Positions 1 to 9,806 of a stretch of 64,000 nt of DNA are shown piece after piece. The translations under genes and the position numbers were made by a program. The stretch's first letter is position 1. Every line of letters starts with the position of its first letter. Under the pieces are notes generated by a model. It searched no databases and had not been told where the DNA came from. It was given only the letters and a program-made list of their open reading frames with translations. The DNA lies in contig NZ_DF967548.1 of assembly GCF_000971475.1 (NCBI RefSeq), positions 87,544 to 151,543 on the forward strand. The letters run 5' to 3'. The DNA is from Sulfuricella sp. T08 (GTDB lineage: Bacteria; Pseudomonadota; Gammaproteobacteria; Burkholderiales; Sulfuricellaceae).

Positions 1-2
1 AT

Positions 3-677
3 CAGGCCCAGAAGCAGGCTCTCAGGGCCTTATTCAACCCGATACTCGACGAGCCGTTGCCGGAAAATCTACGCGCGCTGGCATCTCCACCTCCCATAGC
101 CGGGGTCGACCGTCCCCCAAGGCCATTTTTGGCCCGCTGGTCGCTGGAGCGCATTGCCGCCGGTGTCGTCATTGCTGTGTTCAGCAGCGTTGCCGGCTGG
201 ATGGCGCACGGCCAGTACCAACCGGCGGAGAGCATGGCCAGAGCGCCGCTTCTCCCCCGGCAGGCTGCGGTGGCCCACGTGGTGTTCAGTCCCGATGTGC
301 GCCGTCCGGTCGAAATCAGCGCCGAGCATGAAGACCAGCTCGTCGCCTGGCTTTCCAAACGTCTCGGCACACCAGTGCACCCTCCTAAATTGGGAGCGCT
401 CGGTTATGAACTGATCGGCGGCCGCCTGCTGCCAGGCAACAGCGGCCCCGTCGCCCAGTTCATGTACCACGACGCCACGGGTCAGCGGCTGACCCTCTAC
501 GTCTCCACCGAAAACACCGCCAACCACGACACCGCTTTCCGCTTCGCGCAGGAAGGCCCGGTCAATGTCTTCTACTGGATCGATGGCAAGTTCGGCTACG
601 CCCTCTCGGCCGGGATAGACAAAGGCGAACTGGCCCGCGTCGCATCGGCGGTTTACGACCAGATCGAACACAAATAA
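3..677 (+). CDS. Membrane-anchored anti-sigma factor (5' end outside window)
   Basis: The frame is open from base 3, and no ATG lies in a convincing place, so the true start is upstream of the window. The visible part has a short cytoplasmic tail (ILDEPLPENL), one transmembrane helix at about residues 52-68 counted from base 3, and a periplasmic domain ending QIEHK. This arrangement and the tail motif fit ECF-associated transmembrane anti-sigma factors, which hold an ECF sigma factor at the membrane until a signal arrives. The N-terminal part that would bind sigma or zinc is not visible. The catalase gene follows 30 bp downstream on the same strand, and sigma/anti-sigma/catalase operons are a known arrangement. 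The assignment rests on architecture, so the specific signal is unknown. Confidence 0.7.
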   Translation, partial: QAQKQALRALFNPILDEPLPENLRALASPPPIAGVDRPPRPFLARWSLERIAAGVVIAVFSSVAGWMAHGQYQPAESMARAPLLPRQAAVAHVVFSPDVRRPVEISAEHEDQLVAWLSKRLGTPVHPPKLGALGYELIGGRLLPGNSGPVAQFMYHDATGQRLTLYVSTENTANHDTAFRFAQEGPVNVFYWIDGKFGYALSAGIDKGELARVASAVYDQIEHK

Positions 678-707
678 CACCCTCAACCCAAACAAAAAGG
701 AATCAAA

Positions 708-1709
708 ATGCAGAAGAATACTTTGTCGCAGTACGCGCTCGCCGGCCTGCTAACCCTCGGCACCCCGCTGGCCATATCAGCGGAAAACCAAGTGGCGCCC
801 GACCAGGTGGTCACTGCCATTGAAGGCGCCTTTGGCGTAACGCCGGGCGAACGCCGCAACCACATCAAGGGTACCTGTGCGGTCGGTGAATTCGTCGGCA
901 GCAAGGATGCCGCGCGCTATTCCCGCTCTGCCCTGTTTTCCGGAAAGCCTGTGCCGGTCATCGCCCGCTTTTCGCTCTCCGGCGGCAACCCGAAAGCGCC
1001 GGATACGGCAAAAAGCGGTCGCGGCATGGCGCTGGAATTCAAATTGCCAGGCAACCAGCTACACCACATTACTATGCTCAACACGCCCGTTTTCGGCGCC
1101 GCTTCACCGCAGACCTTCCTCGACATGATGCTAGCCCAGCAGCCCGACCCCGCTACTGGCAAGCCCGACCCGGAAAAGATGAAGGCCTTCAAGGCCAGCC
1201 ACCCGGACAATCTTGCTCAGACTCAGTTTCTGGCGAACAACAATCCACCCGTAAGCTATGCCAACAGCTCCTACTTTGGCATCCATACCTTCAAATTCAT
1301 TAACAAGAAAAACAAGACGACGCTCGTGCGCTGGCAATTTGTGCCTCAGGACGGAGAAAAGAGACTGTCTGATGAAGAGCTGAAAGCCGCTGGCCCCAAC
1401 TTCCTGGAACAGGCGCTGATCAGCCGCGTTAAGCAAGGCCAGGTGCGCTGGGATATGGTGGTGTCGATCGGCGAAGCCGGCGATTCCGAAGACAACCCCA
1501 CGCTGGCCTGGCCGGATGAGCGCAAAAAAGTGAAGGTCGGCACGCTGGCTATCAACACCGCCATGCCACAAAAAGGCGCCGTGTGCGAACCCATCAACTT
1601 CGACCCGTTGGTCATGGCTGACGGCATCGCCCCGACTAACGACCCCGTGCTCCAATTCCGTTCCCCTGCCTATGCGGTTTCGTTTGCCAAACGGCTCGGA
1701 GGGCTTTAA
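708..1709 (+). CDS. srpA: Catalase-related peroxidase, SrpA type, periplasmic
   Basis: This 333-residue haem protein belongs to the small catalase-like peroxidases, which remove peroxides. A Sec signal peptide covers about residues 1-25 (ending AISA). The distal catalytic His is in RNHIKGTC, the conserved Asn is in MLNTPVF, and the proximal haem-ligand Tyr is in RSPAYAVSF near the C-terminus. The length fits the monofunctional periplasmic subfamily rather than the roughly 480-residue classical catalases. The ATG has a good ribosome binding site (AAGGAA). The upstream anti-sigma gene suggests extracytoplasmic stress control of this enzyme. A hairpin terminator follows at 1747. Confidence 0.9.
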   Translation: MQKNTLSQYALAGLLTLGTPLAISAENQVAPDQVVTAIEGAFGVTPGERRNHIKGTCAVGEFVGSKDAARYSRSALFSGKPVPVIARFSLSGGNPKAPDTAKSGRGMALEFKLPGNQLHHITMLNTPVFGAASPQTFLDMMLAQQPDPATGKPDPEKMKAFKASHPDNLAQTQFLANNNPPVSYANSSYFGIHTFKFINKKNKTTLVRWQFVPQDGEKRLSDEELKAAGPNFLEQALISRVKQGQVRWDMVVSIGEAGDSEDNPTLAWPDERKKVKVGTLAINTAMPQKGAVCEPINFDPLVMADGIAPTNDPVLQFRSPAYAVSFAKRLGGL

Positions 1710-1746
1710 CAAGTAGATATTTCATGCCGATTGACGCGATATCAGG

Positions 1747-1779
1747 CAGCCGCCCTTCGGGGTGGCTGTCGTTTCGTTG
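1747..1779 (+). terminator. Hairpin terminator after the catalase gene
   Basis: A 9-bp stem (CAGCCGCCC with GGGTGGCTG, one G-T pair) closes a TTCG tetraloop and is followed by the T-rich TCGTTTCGTT. It lies 38 bp after the catalase stop codon and probably ends the anti-sigma/catalase transcript. Confidence 0.75.
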
Positions 1780-1814
1780 CCTAGGCGCTGCATCGCAGGG
1801 ATGAAATCAATAAG

Positions 1815-2108
1815 GTGGTGGTCTTGTATCCTGAATCACTAGAAACATTGAAACGGAAGACTCATCTTTACACCACCTTCGCCGTATTCTTTTCACTGAT
1901 ACAAGGTAACTATGTTCTCGATCCAGCTAAAATTGGTGAAAAGTTGAGCACATGGTTTTCGTGGACAGATAAATAGAAGGATGTCGACAAAGAGTGGGAG
2001 GAGCTCATTAAAGAATACCGTCGTCTCAGTCAAGAAGGCGTGCAAAATAAGGCTAACAGGTTCCGTCGCTTCGAAATATTGCGCGCTTATATATTAAGCC
2101 CCGCATAG
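1815..2108 (+). pseudogene. Small AT-rich gene interrupted by one in-frame TAG
   Basis: One frame reads from GTG 1815 to TAG 2106-2108, broken only by a TAG at 1974-1976. The first part (53 codons) has a hydrophobic stretch (LYTTFAVFFSLIQG). The second part (43 codons) continues in the same frame with a charged, helix-like sequence (KEWEELIKEYRRLSQEG). Both halves look like protein, base composition is lower in GC than the neighbours, and the second half has no convincing start or ribosome binding site of its own. The simplest reading is a decayed horizontally acquired gene for a small membrane-anchored protein. Suppression or recoding at the TAG is possible but unsupported. I do not recognise the family. 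The stretch from 2109 to 2202 shows nothing further. Confidence 0.5.
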
Positions 2109-2202
2109 ATATTGTGGTCGATACCACTCCCCGCCGCCGGCCAGTCAGCCTTGCTAAAAAGAAAAAACACAACCGGGTAGAGTTGAGGTTTTCGTCACGT
2201 TC

Positions 2203-2237
2203 CAAAAACAAAAAGCCTAGGGGATTATCCCTAAGCT
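2203..2237 (-). terminator. Rho-independent terminator after tRNA (and rpoD)
   Basis: Read on the minus strand, AGCTTAGGG pairs with CCCTAGGCT (one wobble) and runs into TTTTTGTTTTT. It lies just past the tRNA 3' end. As the tRNA starts only 28 bp after the rpoD stop codon on the same strand, it may end a joint rpoD-tRNA transcript. Confidence 0.75.
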
Positions 2238-2248
2238 ATTGTTTTTTA

Positions 2249-2325
2249 TGGTGGGCCCGCTCGGACTTGAACCGAGGACCAAAGGATTATGAGTCCTCTG
2301 CTCTAACCAACTGAGCTACAGGCCC
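2249..2325 (-). tRNA. tRNA with CAU anticodon (Ile2 or elongator Met)
   Basis: This 77-nt gene has CCA encoded, a 7-bp acceptor (GGGCCTG/CGGGCCC), D arm GCTCAGTTGGTTAGAGC, anticodon loop CTCATAA, and T loop GGTTCAAGTCC. The anticodon is CAU. The body, with ACTCATAATC in the anticodon arm and TTGGTC in the variable region, resembles tRNA-Ile2, in which TilS converts C34 to lysidine so that AUA is read. Elongator tRNA-Met cannot be excluded by eye. It lies 28 bp downstream of rpoD on the same strand. Confidence 0.92.
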
Positions 2326-2353
2326 AATAACTCTGTGCTACGCCAGCATTGGA

Positions 2354-4240
<1,887 letters not shown>

Positions 4241-4292
4241 AACATTCTGTTCCAGCAAAGGATTTCGTTGCAAAAAAGTGCTAAATTATATA

Positions 4293-6050
4293 CTATTTTT
4301 GGGTTGATTGGGCACTATTTGTCGGAGCGGAACCACCCTGTAGCAGGCGCTGCAACTCCTGCTTCTCTTCCGGAGACAACCCCTGTACACGGGAGAGCGC
4401 AAGCAGCGATTCGATCCGCCGCTGACGGCCCGACTTTTTCAACTGCTCCAGCGCGCCAGCAAATTCCTCTGCCACTTCGAATTCCTCGTCCCACTGAAGA
4501 ATCTCGCCCGACACCTCACTCAACAAAGCCTCATGTGACGTACCGCGAAAACTCTCCAGTACGGCTACCGTCGTCGTTGACTGTGAATGGCTGGCGGCGA
4601 CGAGACCAAGCAGTGCCGACAAGGTCTTCAGTTCCTCCGAACCCTCACCCAACAGGCTCAGGTCGAAGTCTGCCCCCAGTTCTGGCTGGACAAGCAACAA
4701 CTGAAGCAGCTTTCTGGCCAGCGAGGGCGGCTTGCGGGAAGGACGGGATCGAGTAGCAGCAGGTTTTACCGTCGATTTGACCGGAATCAGTCCTTCTAGT
4801 TCATTCCGTGTAACACCTGCCAATTCCGATAGACGCTGCTGCAGCATCATGCGTAGCGCCGGTGCAGCCACCTGCTGCACCAAAGGCTGCGCCAGTTTGA
4901 GAAAGTGCGCCCGTCCTTCCATGGTTTGCATGTCCACCCCGGCGGCCAGTTCACGCAGGAGAAACTCCGACATTGGCATCGCACTTTCTAACTGCGCCTC
5001 GAATGCCGCCTTCCCTTCCTTACGGATGTAACTGTCGGGGTCCTCGCCCTGGGGCAGAAACAGGAACTTGATGCTTTTTTCGTCCCCCACCAGCGCCAGG
5101 CTGTTTTCCAGGGCACGCCACGCCGCCTTGCGTCCCGCCGTGTCGCCGTCGAAGCAGAACACCACGTTATCGGTCTGCCGCAACAACTTTTGCACATGCA
5201 CCGGCGTGGTCGCGGTACCCAGCGTCGCCACCGCATATTCGACACCGTGTTGCGCCAGCGCCACCACATCCATGTAACCTTCCACCACGATCACTTTGCC
5301 GGCGGCCCGGATCGCCTGGCGCGCCTGGAACAGGCCGTAAAGCTCACGACCTTTCTCGAACAGCGGTGTTTCCGGAGAATTAAGGTACTTGGGTTCCCCC
5401 GTTTCCAGCACCCGCCCGCCGAAACCGATCACCGCACCCTTCTGGTTGATGATGGGAAACATGATACGGTCGCGAAAACGGTCGTAGCGCTTGCCTTCGC
5501 CCTCGATCACCAGCCCCGCCTGCACCAGCGATTTTGCCTGGTAATCGGAAAAAACTGTGGCGAGGTTTTGCCAGCCTCCCGGCGCATAACCGATGCCGAA
5601 GCGCGCCGCGATTTCGCCGGAAAGACCGCGCTTTTTCAGGTATGCGATCGCCCCTTCTGAGCGCTTTAGCTCATCGCGGTAATAATGGGTCGCATGCTGC
5701 ATAGCCTCGGTCAGGGCCTCAAAATCACCCTCTGTCTTGCGCTCATAATGCCCGGATTCCTCTTTCGGCACCGTCAGGCCAGCGCTTCTGGCCAACTCCC
5801 CCACCGCTTCGACGAAGCCCAGACCCTGATGCTCCATGACAAACCCAATGGCGCTGCCGTGCGCGCCGCAACCGAAGCAATGGTAAAACTGCTTGGTCGG
5901 ACTAACCGAAAATGATGGGGATTTTTCGCTGTGGAACGGGCAGCATGCGACATAGTTCGCGCCCGCCTTTTTGAGCGGGACGTAACGGTCCACCACGTCA
6001 ACGATATCCAGGCGATTGAGAAGATCCTGGACGAAGGACTGCGGAATCAT
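4293..6050 (-). CDS. dnaG: DNA primase
   Basis: This 585-residue primase makes RNA primers at the replication fork. The N-terminal CHC2 zinc finger has Cys37, His40, Cys58 and Cys61 (CCPFH then CFGCG). The Toprim core follows with the catalytic Glu in VIVVEGYMDVV (about residue 253) and the acidic FCFDGDTAGRKA. The C-terminal third is the helicase (DnaB)-binding domain and is less conserved. The start is ATG 6050 (MIPQSF), with AGGGGGG just upstream, and not the longer in-frame extension. It lies between yqeY and rpoD in the macromolecular synthesis operon. Confidence 0.97.
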   Translation of the reverse strand: MIPQSFVQDLLNRLDIVDVVDRYVPLKKAGANYVACCPFHSEKSPSFSVSPTKQFYHCFGCGAHGSAIGFVMEHQGLGFVEAVGELARSAGLTVPKEESGHYERKTEGDFEALTEAMQHATHYYRDELKRSEGAIAYLKKRGLSGEIAARFGIGYAPGGWQNLATVFSDYQAKSLVQAGLVIEGEGKRYDRFRDRIMFPIINQKGAVIGFGGRVLETGEPKYLNSPETPLFEKGRELYGLFQARQAIRAAGKVIVVEGYMDVVALAQHGVEYAVATLGTATTPVHVQKLLRQTDNVVFCFDGDTAGRKAAWRALENSLALVGDEKSIKFLFLPQGEDPDSYIRKEGKAAFEAQLESAMPMSEFLLRELAAGVDMQTMEGRAHFLKLAQPLVQQVAAPALRMMLQQRLSELAGVTRNELEGLIPVKSTVKPAATRSRPSRKPPSLARKLLQLLLVQPELGADFDLSLLGEGSEELKTLSALLGLVAASHSQSTTTVAVLESFRGTSHEALLSEVSGEILQWDEEFEVAEEFAGALEQLKKSGRQRRIESLLALSRVQGLSPEEKQELQRLLQGGSAPTNSAQSTQK

Positions 6051-6152
6051 GAGCCCCCCTGCTAAAGCATTACACCAAAACAGCACCGCCCACTACTGAA
6101 TACGGGAATCGGAAACGGCGGTCGGACGGATGAAACTGTGGAGTTGAAACGC

Positions 6153-6599
6153 TTAGTCGCCCAGCTTGGCTTTAATCAGGGCGGACACCTTGCCCATATC
6201 GGCACGGCCGGCCATTTGCGGCTTGACGATCGCCATGATCTTGCCCATGTCCTTCACGCCAGCCGCCCCGGAGGAAACAATCGCGGCAACAACCAGCGCC
6301 TCGGTCTCGGAGTCCGTCAGGGGCTGCGGCATATAACCCTGCAGCACCGACACCTCGAACTTCTCGATGTCAGCCAGGTCCTGTCGTCCAGCGGATTCGA
6401 ACTGGGAAATGGAGTCGCGCCGCTGTTTGAGCATTTTCTCGATCGCCGCGATCACCTGATCATCGGAGAGCTCGATGCGCTCGTCCACCTCGCGCTGCTT
6501 GATCGCGGCCATAAGCAGCCGGATCGCCGCTAGGCGTGACACATCCTTGGCACGCATCGCCGATTTCATATCCTCGGCGATTTGAAGCCTGAGACTCAT
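6153..6599 (-). CDS. yqeY: GatB/YqeY domain protein
   Basis: This 148-residue all-helical protein carries the YqeY domain found at the C-terminus of GatB, the amidotransferase subunit that binds tRNA. Conserved elements are the N-terminal KSAMRAKD, RLLMAAIKQ and the C-terminal DMGKIMAIVKP and GRADMGKVS. The free-standing form may bind tRNA, but its role is not established. It sits 3 bp after rpsU and about 100 bp before dnaG, so it is part of the rpsU-dnaG-rpoD operon, a common betaproteobacterial insertion. Confidence 0.93.
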   Translation of the reverse strand: MSLRLQIAEDMKSAMRAKDVSRLAAIRLLMAAIKQREVDERIELSDDQVIAAIEKMLKQRRDSISQFESAGRQDLADIEKFEVSVLQGYMPQPLTDSETEALVVAAIVSSGAAGVKDMGKIMAIVKPQMAGRADMGKVSALIKAKLGD

Positions 6600-6602
6600 T
6601 GC

Positions 6603-6815
6603 TCAGTAAAGCTTGGGGGGGAGCATCTGGCTGCGCAGGCGCTTGAAGTGACGCTTGACGGCAGCAGCCATCTTGCGCTTGCGCTCGGCAGTGGGCTTCT
6701 CGTAAAATTCGCGGGCGCGAAGTTCAGTCAGCAGACCGGTTTTTTCCACAGCGCGCTTGAAGCGGCGCAGAGCTACATCGAACGGCTCGTTTTCCTTGAC
6801 ACGTACACTCGGCAT
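6603..6815 (-). CDS. rpsU: 30S ribosomal protein bS21
   Basis: This 70-residue basic protein of the small subunit helps mRNA selection at initiation. The sequence [21 protein letters not shown] and the lysine/arginine-rich C-terminus are typical. It is the first gene of the rpsU-yqeY-dnaG-rpoD operon, with ribosome binding site AAGGTG upstream and a perfect -10 box about 50 bp upstream. Confidence 0.97.
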   Translation of the reverse strand: MPSVRVKENEPFDVALRRFKRAVEKTGLLTELRAREFYEKPTAERKRKMAAAVKRHFKRLRSQMLPPKLY

Positions 6816-6862
6816 GAGTAAATCACCTTAAATTTAGTAATGAGTTTTGAAGCAAGTCGATA

Positions 6863-6868
6863 ATTATA
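6863..6868 (-). promoter_or_regulatory. -10 box (TATAAT) ahead of rpsU
   Basis: A perfect TATAAT lies on the minus strand in AT-rich spacer, 48 bp upstream of the rpsU start. No good -35 sits at 16-18 bp, so the assignment is provisional. It would drive the rpsU-yqeY-dnaG-rpoD operon. Confidence 0.45.
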
Positions 6869-6935
6869 TCGGCTAAATAATCTTTTTCATAGCCAAATTT
6901 ACCGTTGCCTGCAAAACCGCTATGATGGCGGCCTT

Positions 6936-7940
6936 ATGCTCGTCCTCGGAATCGAAACCTCCTGCGATGAAACCGGCGTTGCTCTGTACCATACGGAACG
7001 CGGCTTGCTCGCCCATGCACTGCACTCGCAGGTGGCGATGCACGCTGAATATGGCGGAGTGGTGCCGGAACTCGCTTCGCGTGATCACATCCGGCGTGTA
7101 CTACCGCTGACCCGGCAAACCCTGCAGCAAGCCGGCTGCACCCTGGACGATATCGGGGCCATCGCCTATACCGAAGGGCCGGGACTGGCCGGGGCGCTGC
7201 TGGTCGGTGCCAGTATTGCCGCCGCGCTTGGATTCGCGCTCAAGGTGCCGGTTATCGGCATCCACCATCTTGAAGGCCACCTGCTCGCACCATTGCTCGA
7301 ACCCAATCCGCCTGCCTTCCCGTTCGTCGCCCTGCTGGTTTCCGGCGGCCACAGCCAGCTGATGAAAGTTTCCGGCATCGGCGCCTACGAAACCCTGGGG
7401 GAAACCCTGGACGATGCCGCCGGCGAAGCCTTCGACAAGACCGCCAAGCTGCTCGGACTGGGTTATCCGGGTGGGCCGGCCCTGTCCATGCGGGCCGAGC
7501 GGGGCGTGCCGGGACGTTTCAAGCTGCCGCGTCCCATGATCAACAGCGGCGACCTCAATTTCAGCTTCAGCGGCCTGAAGACTGCGGTGCTGACCCTGGC
7601 CAGGCAACAGACGCTGGATGACCAGACCGTGAATGACATCGCCCGCGCCTTTCAGGACGCCATCGTCGAAGTGCTCGCCGCCAAATCACTGGCCGCGCTG
7701 AGCCAGAGTGGCCTGGACCGGCTGGTGGTAGCCGGCGGAGTGGGCGCCAACCGGCAGTTGCGCGAACAGCTCTCCGCGCTTTCCGCCCGCCGGGGCTTTG
7801 AAGTGTTTTATCCGAAGCTCGAATTCTGCACCGACAACGGCGCCATGATTGCCTTTGCAGGCGCGATGAGGCTCAAGCTTTCTCCCGCCAAGAGCTGGAA
7901 ATTCAACGTGCGGCCGCGCTGGGATCTGGCGACTATTTGA
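6936..7940 (+). CDS. tsaD: tRNA N6-threonylcarbamoyladenosine transferase subunit TsaD
   Basis: TsaD transfers the threonylcarbamoyl group to A37 of ANN-decoding tRNAs with TsaB and TsaE. The protein is 334 residues, the usual length. It shows the ASKHA-type N-terminus [13 protein letters not shown], the metal-binding His111 and His115 (IHHLEGH), the nucleotide-binding [18 protein letters not shown], and the metal-ligand Asp300 in CTDNGAMIA. It is divergent from rpsU, a very common pairing in proteobacteria. No clear ribosome binding site is seen. A TATGAT lies about 10 bp ahead of the ATG, so the leader may be very short. Confidence 0.97.
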   Translation: MLVLGIETSCDETGVALYHTERGLLAHALHSQVAMHAEYGGVVPELASRDHIRRVLPLTRQTLQQAGCTLDDIGAIAYTEGPGLAGALLVGASIAAALGFALKVPVIGIHHLEGHLLAPLLEPNPPAFPFVALLVSGGHSQLMKVSGIGAYETLGETLDDAAGEAFDKTAKLLGLGYPGGPALSMRAERGVPGRFKLPRPMINSGDLNFSFSGLKTAVLTLARQQTLDDQTVNDIARAFQDAIVEVLAAKSLAALSQSGLDRLVVAGGVGANRQLREQLSALSARRGFEVFYPKLEFCTDNGAMIAFAGAMRLKLSPAKSWKFNVRPRWDLATI

Positions 7941-8727
7941 TTCCATGCAATCCGCTCACCCAGCGGATCAGGGATTCATTGCCGATCATCTGAGTCACTT
8001 CCAGCGGAAAAAACAGCACCGCATAGAACGCGATCAGGATCAGGATCAACAGCACGTGGCCAAACACACTTTCAGGCCGCAGCACACCCCAGTACTTCAT
8101 GGCGAGGAACACCAGATCCTTCTTGTGTTCCGCCATGCTGCGGTATTTCAACACCAGCTTGACCAGCAGATAGACGGCGTAGCCGCCGCTAAGCGACAGG
8201 AAGACCACGCGAAACAAGCTGTACATGTCCATGCCGCCAAGCAGGGCGCGGTGATACATCAGCGAAAGCCCCCCCATGACCACAGAAGCAACCACCGCGA
8301 TCAGGATATTGGCGATCAAGCGCCGACGTTCGCGTGCCAGATCCTGCTGGCGCTGAATGAAGAAGTTGTCTACCTCGCGCTTCAGATACTCGACGCGGTC
8401 CTGCACCAAGGCGGTGATTTCCGCCTTCATCACGCCCACACGAGCATCAACAGTGGCGCCAAGCCTCTCTGCTGCGTAGTCCACCAGTTCGATCACGTCG
8501 TCCTTGGTGAACTGGCGCTGGCTATGCAATTCAGCGGAAATCTTGTCAAGCTTGTGGTCAACTTCCCGGCTCGCGCTCAACACTGCCTCACGCAGTTCGC
8601 CGCTAGCCTCTTTCACCCCATCCTGGACAACGACATTCAACTTCTCCGCGGCCTGCTCGATGGCCGTGCGAGATACCTGTTCCAGGCTTTCCCGTGCGTA
8701 ATCCATTTCCTTTTCGAACCAGGCCAC
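7933..8727 (-). CDS. Membrane protein with N-terminal coiled coil, function unknown
   Basis: I do not recognise this 264-residue protein. The first 130 residues are charged and helical with no Gly-rich folds, consistent with a long coiled coil ([36 protein letters not shown]). The second half has three to four hydrophobic segments: [39 protein letters not shown], and [21 protein letters not shown] chose GTG 8727 because GGAGG sits 7 bp ahead; the GTG 6 bp upstream is too close to that site. Its 3' end overlaps the convergent tsaD by 8 bp. A scaffold or chemoreceptor-like role is possible but not supported. Confidence 0.75.
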   Translation of the reverse strand: MAWFEKEMDYARESLEQVSRTAIEQAAEKLNVVVQDGVKEASGELREAVLSASREVDHKLDKISAELHSQRQFTKDDVIELVDYAAERLGATVDARVGVMKAEITALVQDRVEYLKREVDNFFIQRQQDLARERRRLIANILIAVVASVVMGGLSLMYHRALLGGMDMYSLFRVVFLSLSGGYAVYLLVKLVLKYRSMAEHKKDLVFLAMKYWGVLRPESVFGHVLLILILIAFYAVLFFPLEVTQMIGNESLIRWVSGLHGIK

Positions 8728-8758
8728 AGCCACACCTCCAGTATCTTAAGTATAGAGC

Positions 8759-9382
8759 CTACGGTGGCGGCGCATCGCCGGGCTGAGTCTTGCCAATCGC
8801 ATGCTCCTTGCCGGAAAGCAGGTTCTGGATATTACTCTTGTGCCGCCAGATCAGGAGTAGCGACACCACCGCCACCGCCGCCACCAGCACACCGGATTTC
8901 AACCACAACCAGCCGTAAAACGGCGTGAACACCGCCGCGATCAAGGCGGACAAAGAAGAAATTCGCCACATGTAGGTCGCCAGCAGCCAGGTTGCCAAGG
9001 CAGCGAGGCCCAGCCAGGGATTAAGCGCCAGCAGGATGCCCAGCACCGTGGCAACGCCCTTGCCGCCGTGGAAGCCAAAAAAAACCGGGTAGGCATGGCC
9101 GAGGAACACCGCTATGGCCGATGCGGCGACGACCGTCTCGTTCAGGCCATAAACGGGTGCCAGGCGCAACGCCAGAAAAACCGCCAGCCAGCCCTTGGCG
9201 CCATCGCCCAGCAAGGTCACTGCGGCGGCCAGCTTTTTGCCGGTGCGCAAGACATTGGTCGCACCCGGATTTTTCGAGCCGAAAGTGCGCGGATCGGGCA
9301 GGCCGAACACTTTGCTGGTAAGTACAGCAAAGGAAACCGAACCAATCAGGTAAGCGGCGAGGATGAAAATTACCGTATTCAT
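8759..9382 (-). CDS. plsY: Glycerol-3-phosphate acyltransferase PlsY
   Basis: PlsY moves an acyl group from acyl-phosphate to glycerol 3-phosphate, the first step of phospholipid synthesis, in the inner membrane. The 207-residue protein has multiple membrane helices and the three family motifs: GSKNPGATNVLR (about 36-47), GHAYPVFFGFHGGKGVAT (about 95-112) and WRHKSNI near the end. It is divergent from folB with 61 bp between starts. Placement next to tsaD and folB is typical of proteobacteria. Confidence 0.96.
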   Translation of the reverse strand: MNTVIFILAAYLIGSVSFAVLTSKVFGLPDPRTFGSKNPGATNVLRTGKKLAAAVTLLGDGAKGWLAVFLALRLAPVYGLNETVVAASAIAVFLGHAYPVFFGFHGGKGVATVLGILLALNPWLGLAALATWLLATYMWRISSLSALIAAVFTPFYGWLWLKSGVLVAAVAVVSLLLIWRHKSNIQNLLSGKEHAIGKTQPGDAPPP

Positions 9383-9443
9383 ATCAAATCACTTAAAATG
9401 GCCACTTTTAGATTTTACGGCAAATTGCCCGCCCTAACACCCG

Positions 9444-9806
9444 ATGGACATCGTTTTCCTGGAAGAAATCAAGCTCGACATCGTCATCGGCATCTATGAG
9501 TGGGAGCGCAAAGTCCCGCAGACTATTCGCATCGACATCGACATCGGCCTGCCGCACAGCCGTGCCGGCGAAACCGACAGTATCGCCGACACCATCGACT
9601 ACGGTGCGGTGATGGCTCGCATCCGTCAAACTGCGGCCGCACAGCACTTTTCCCTGGTAGAAGCCCTGGCGGAGCATATTGCCGCCCTGATCCGCACCGA
9701 ATTCGGCGCACCCTGGGTCAAAGTCTCTGTCGCCAAACTGGGCATGCTGCGCGGTGTCAAGCGGCTGGGAATCGTGATTGAGCGCGGGGAACGACCATCA
9801 GCCTAG
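9444..9806 (+). CDS. folB: Dihydroneopterin aldolase
   Basis: FolB splits 7,8-dihydroneopterin to 6-hydroxymethyldihydropterin and glycolaldehyde in folate synthesis. The 120-residue protein shows the family pattern: an N-terminal strand with MDIVFLEEIKLDIVIGIYEWER, the active-site Glu22 region, DTIDYGAV (about 50-57), FSLVEALAEHIA and VSVAKLGMLRGVK. The next gene overlaps its 3' end by about 10 bp in another frame. Confidence 0.94.
   Translation: MDIVFLEEIKLDIVIGIYEWERKVPQTIRIDIDIGLPHSRAGETDSIADTIDYGAVMARIRQTAAAQHFSLVEALAEHIAALIRTEFGAPWVKVSVAKLGMLRGVKRLGIVIERGERPSA

Noticed and set aside
2114..2314. A 66-codon frame ending in ARSDLNRGPKDYESSALTN
   Set aside because: It runs antisense through the tRNA gene; such peptides are a common artefact of tRNA DNA. 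The upstream part has no start support.
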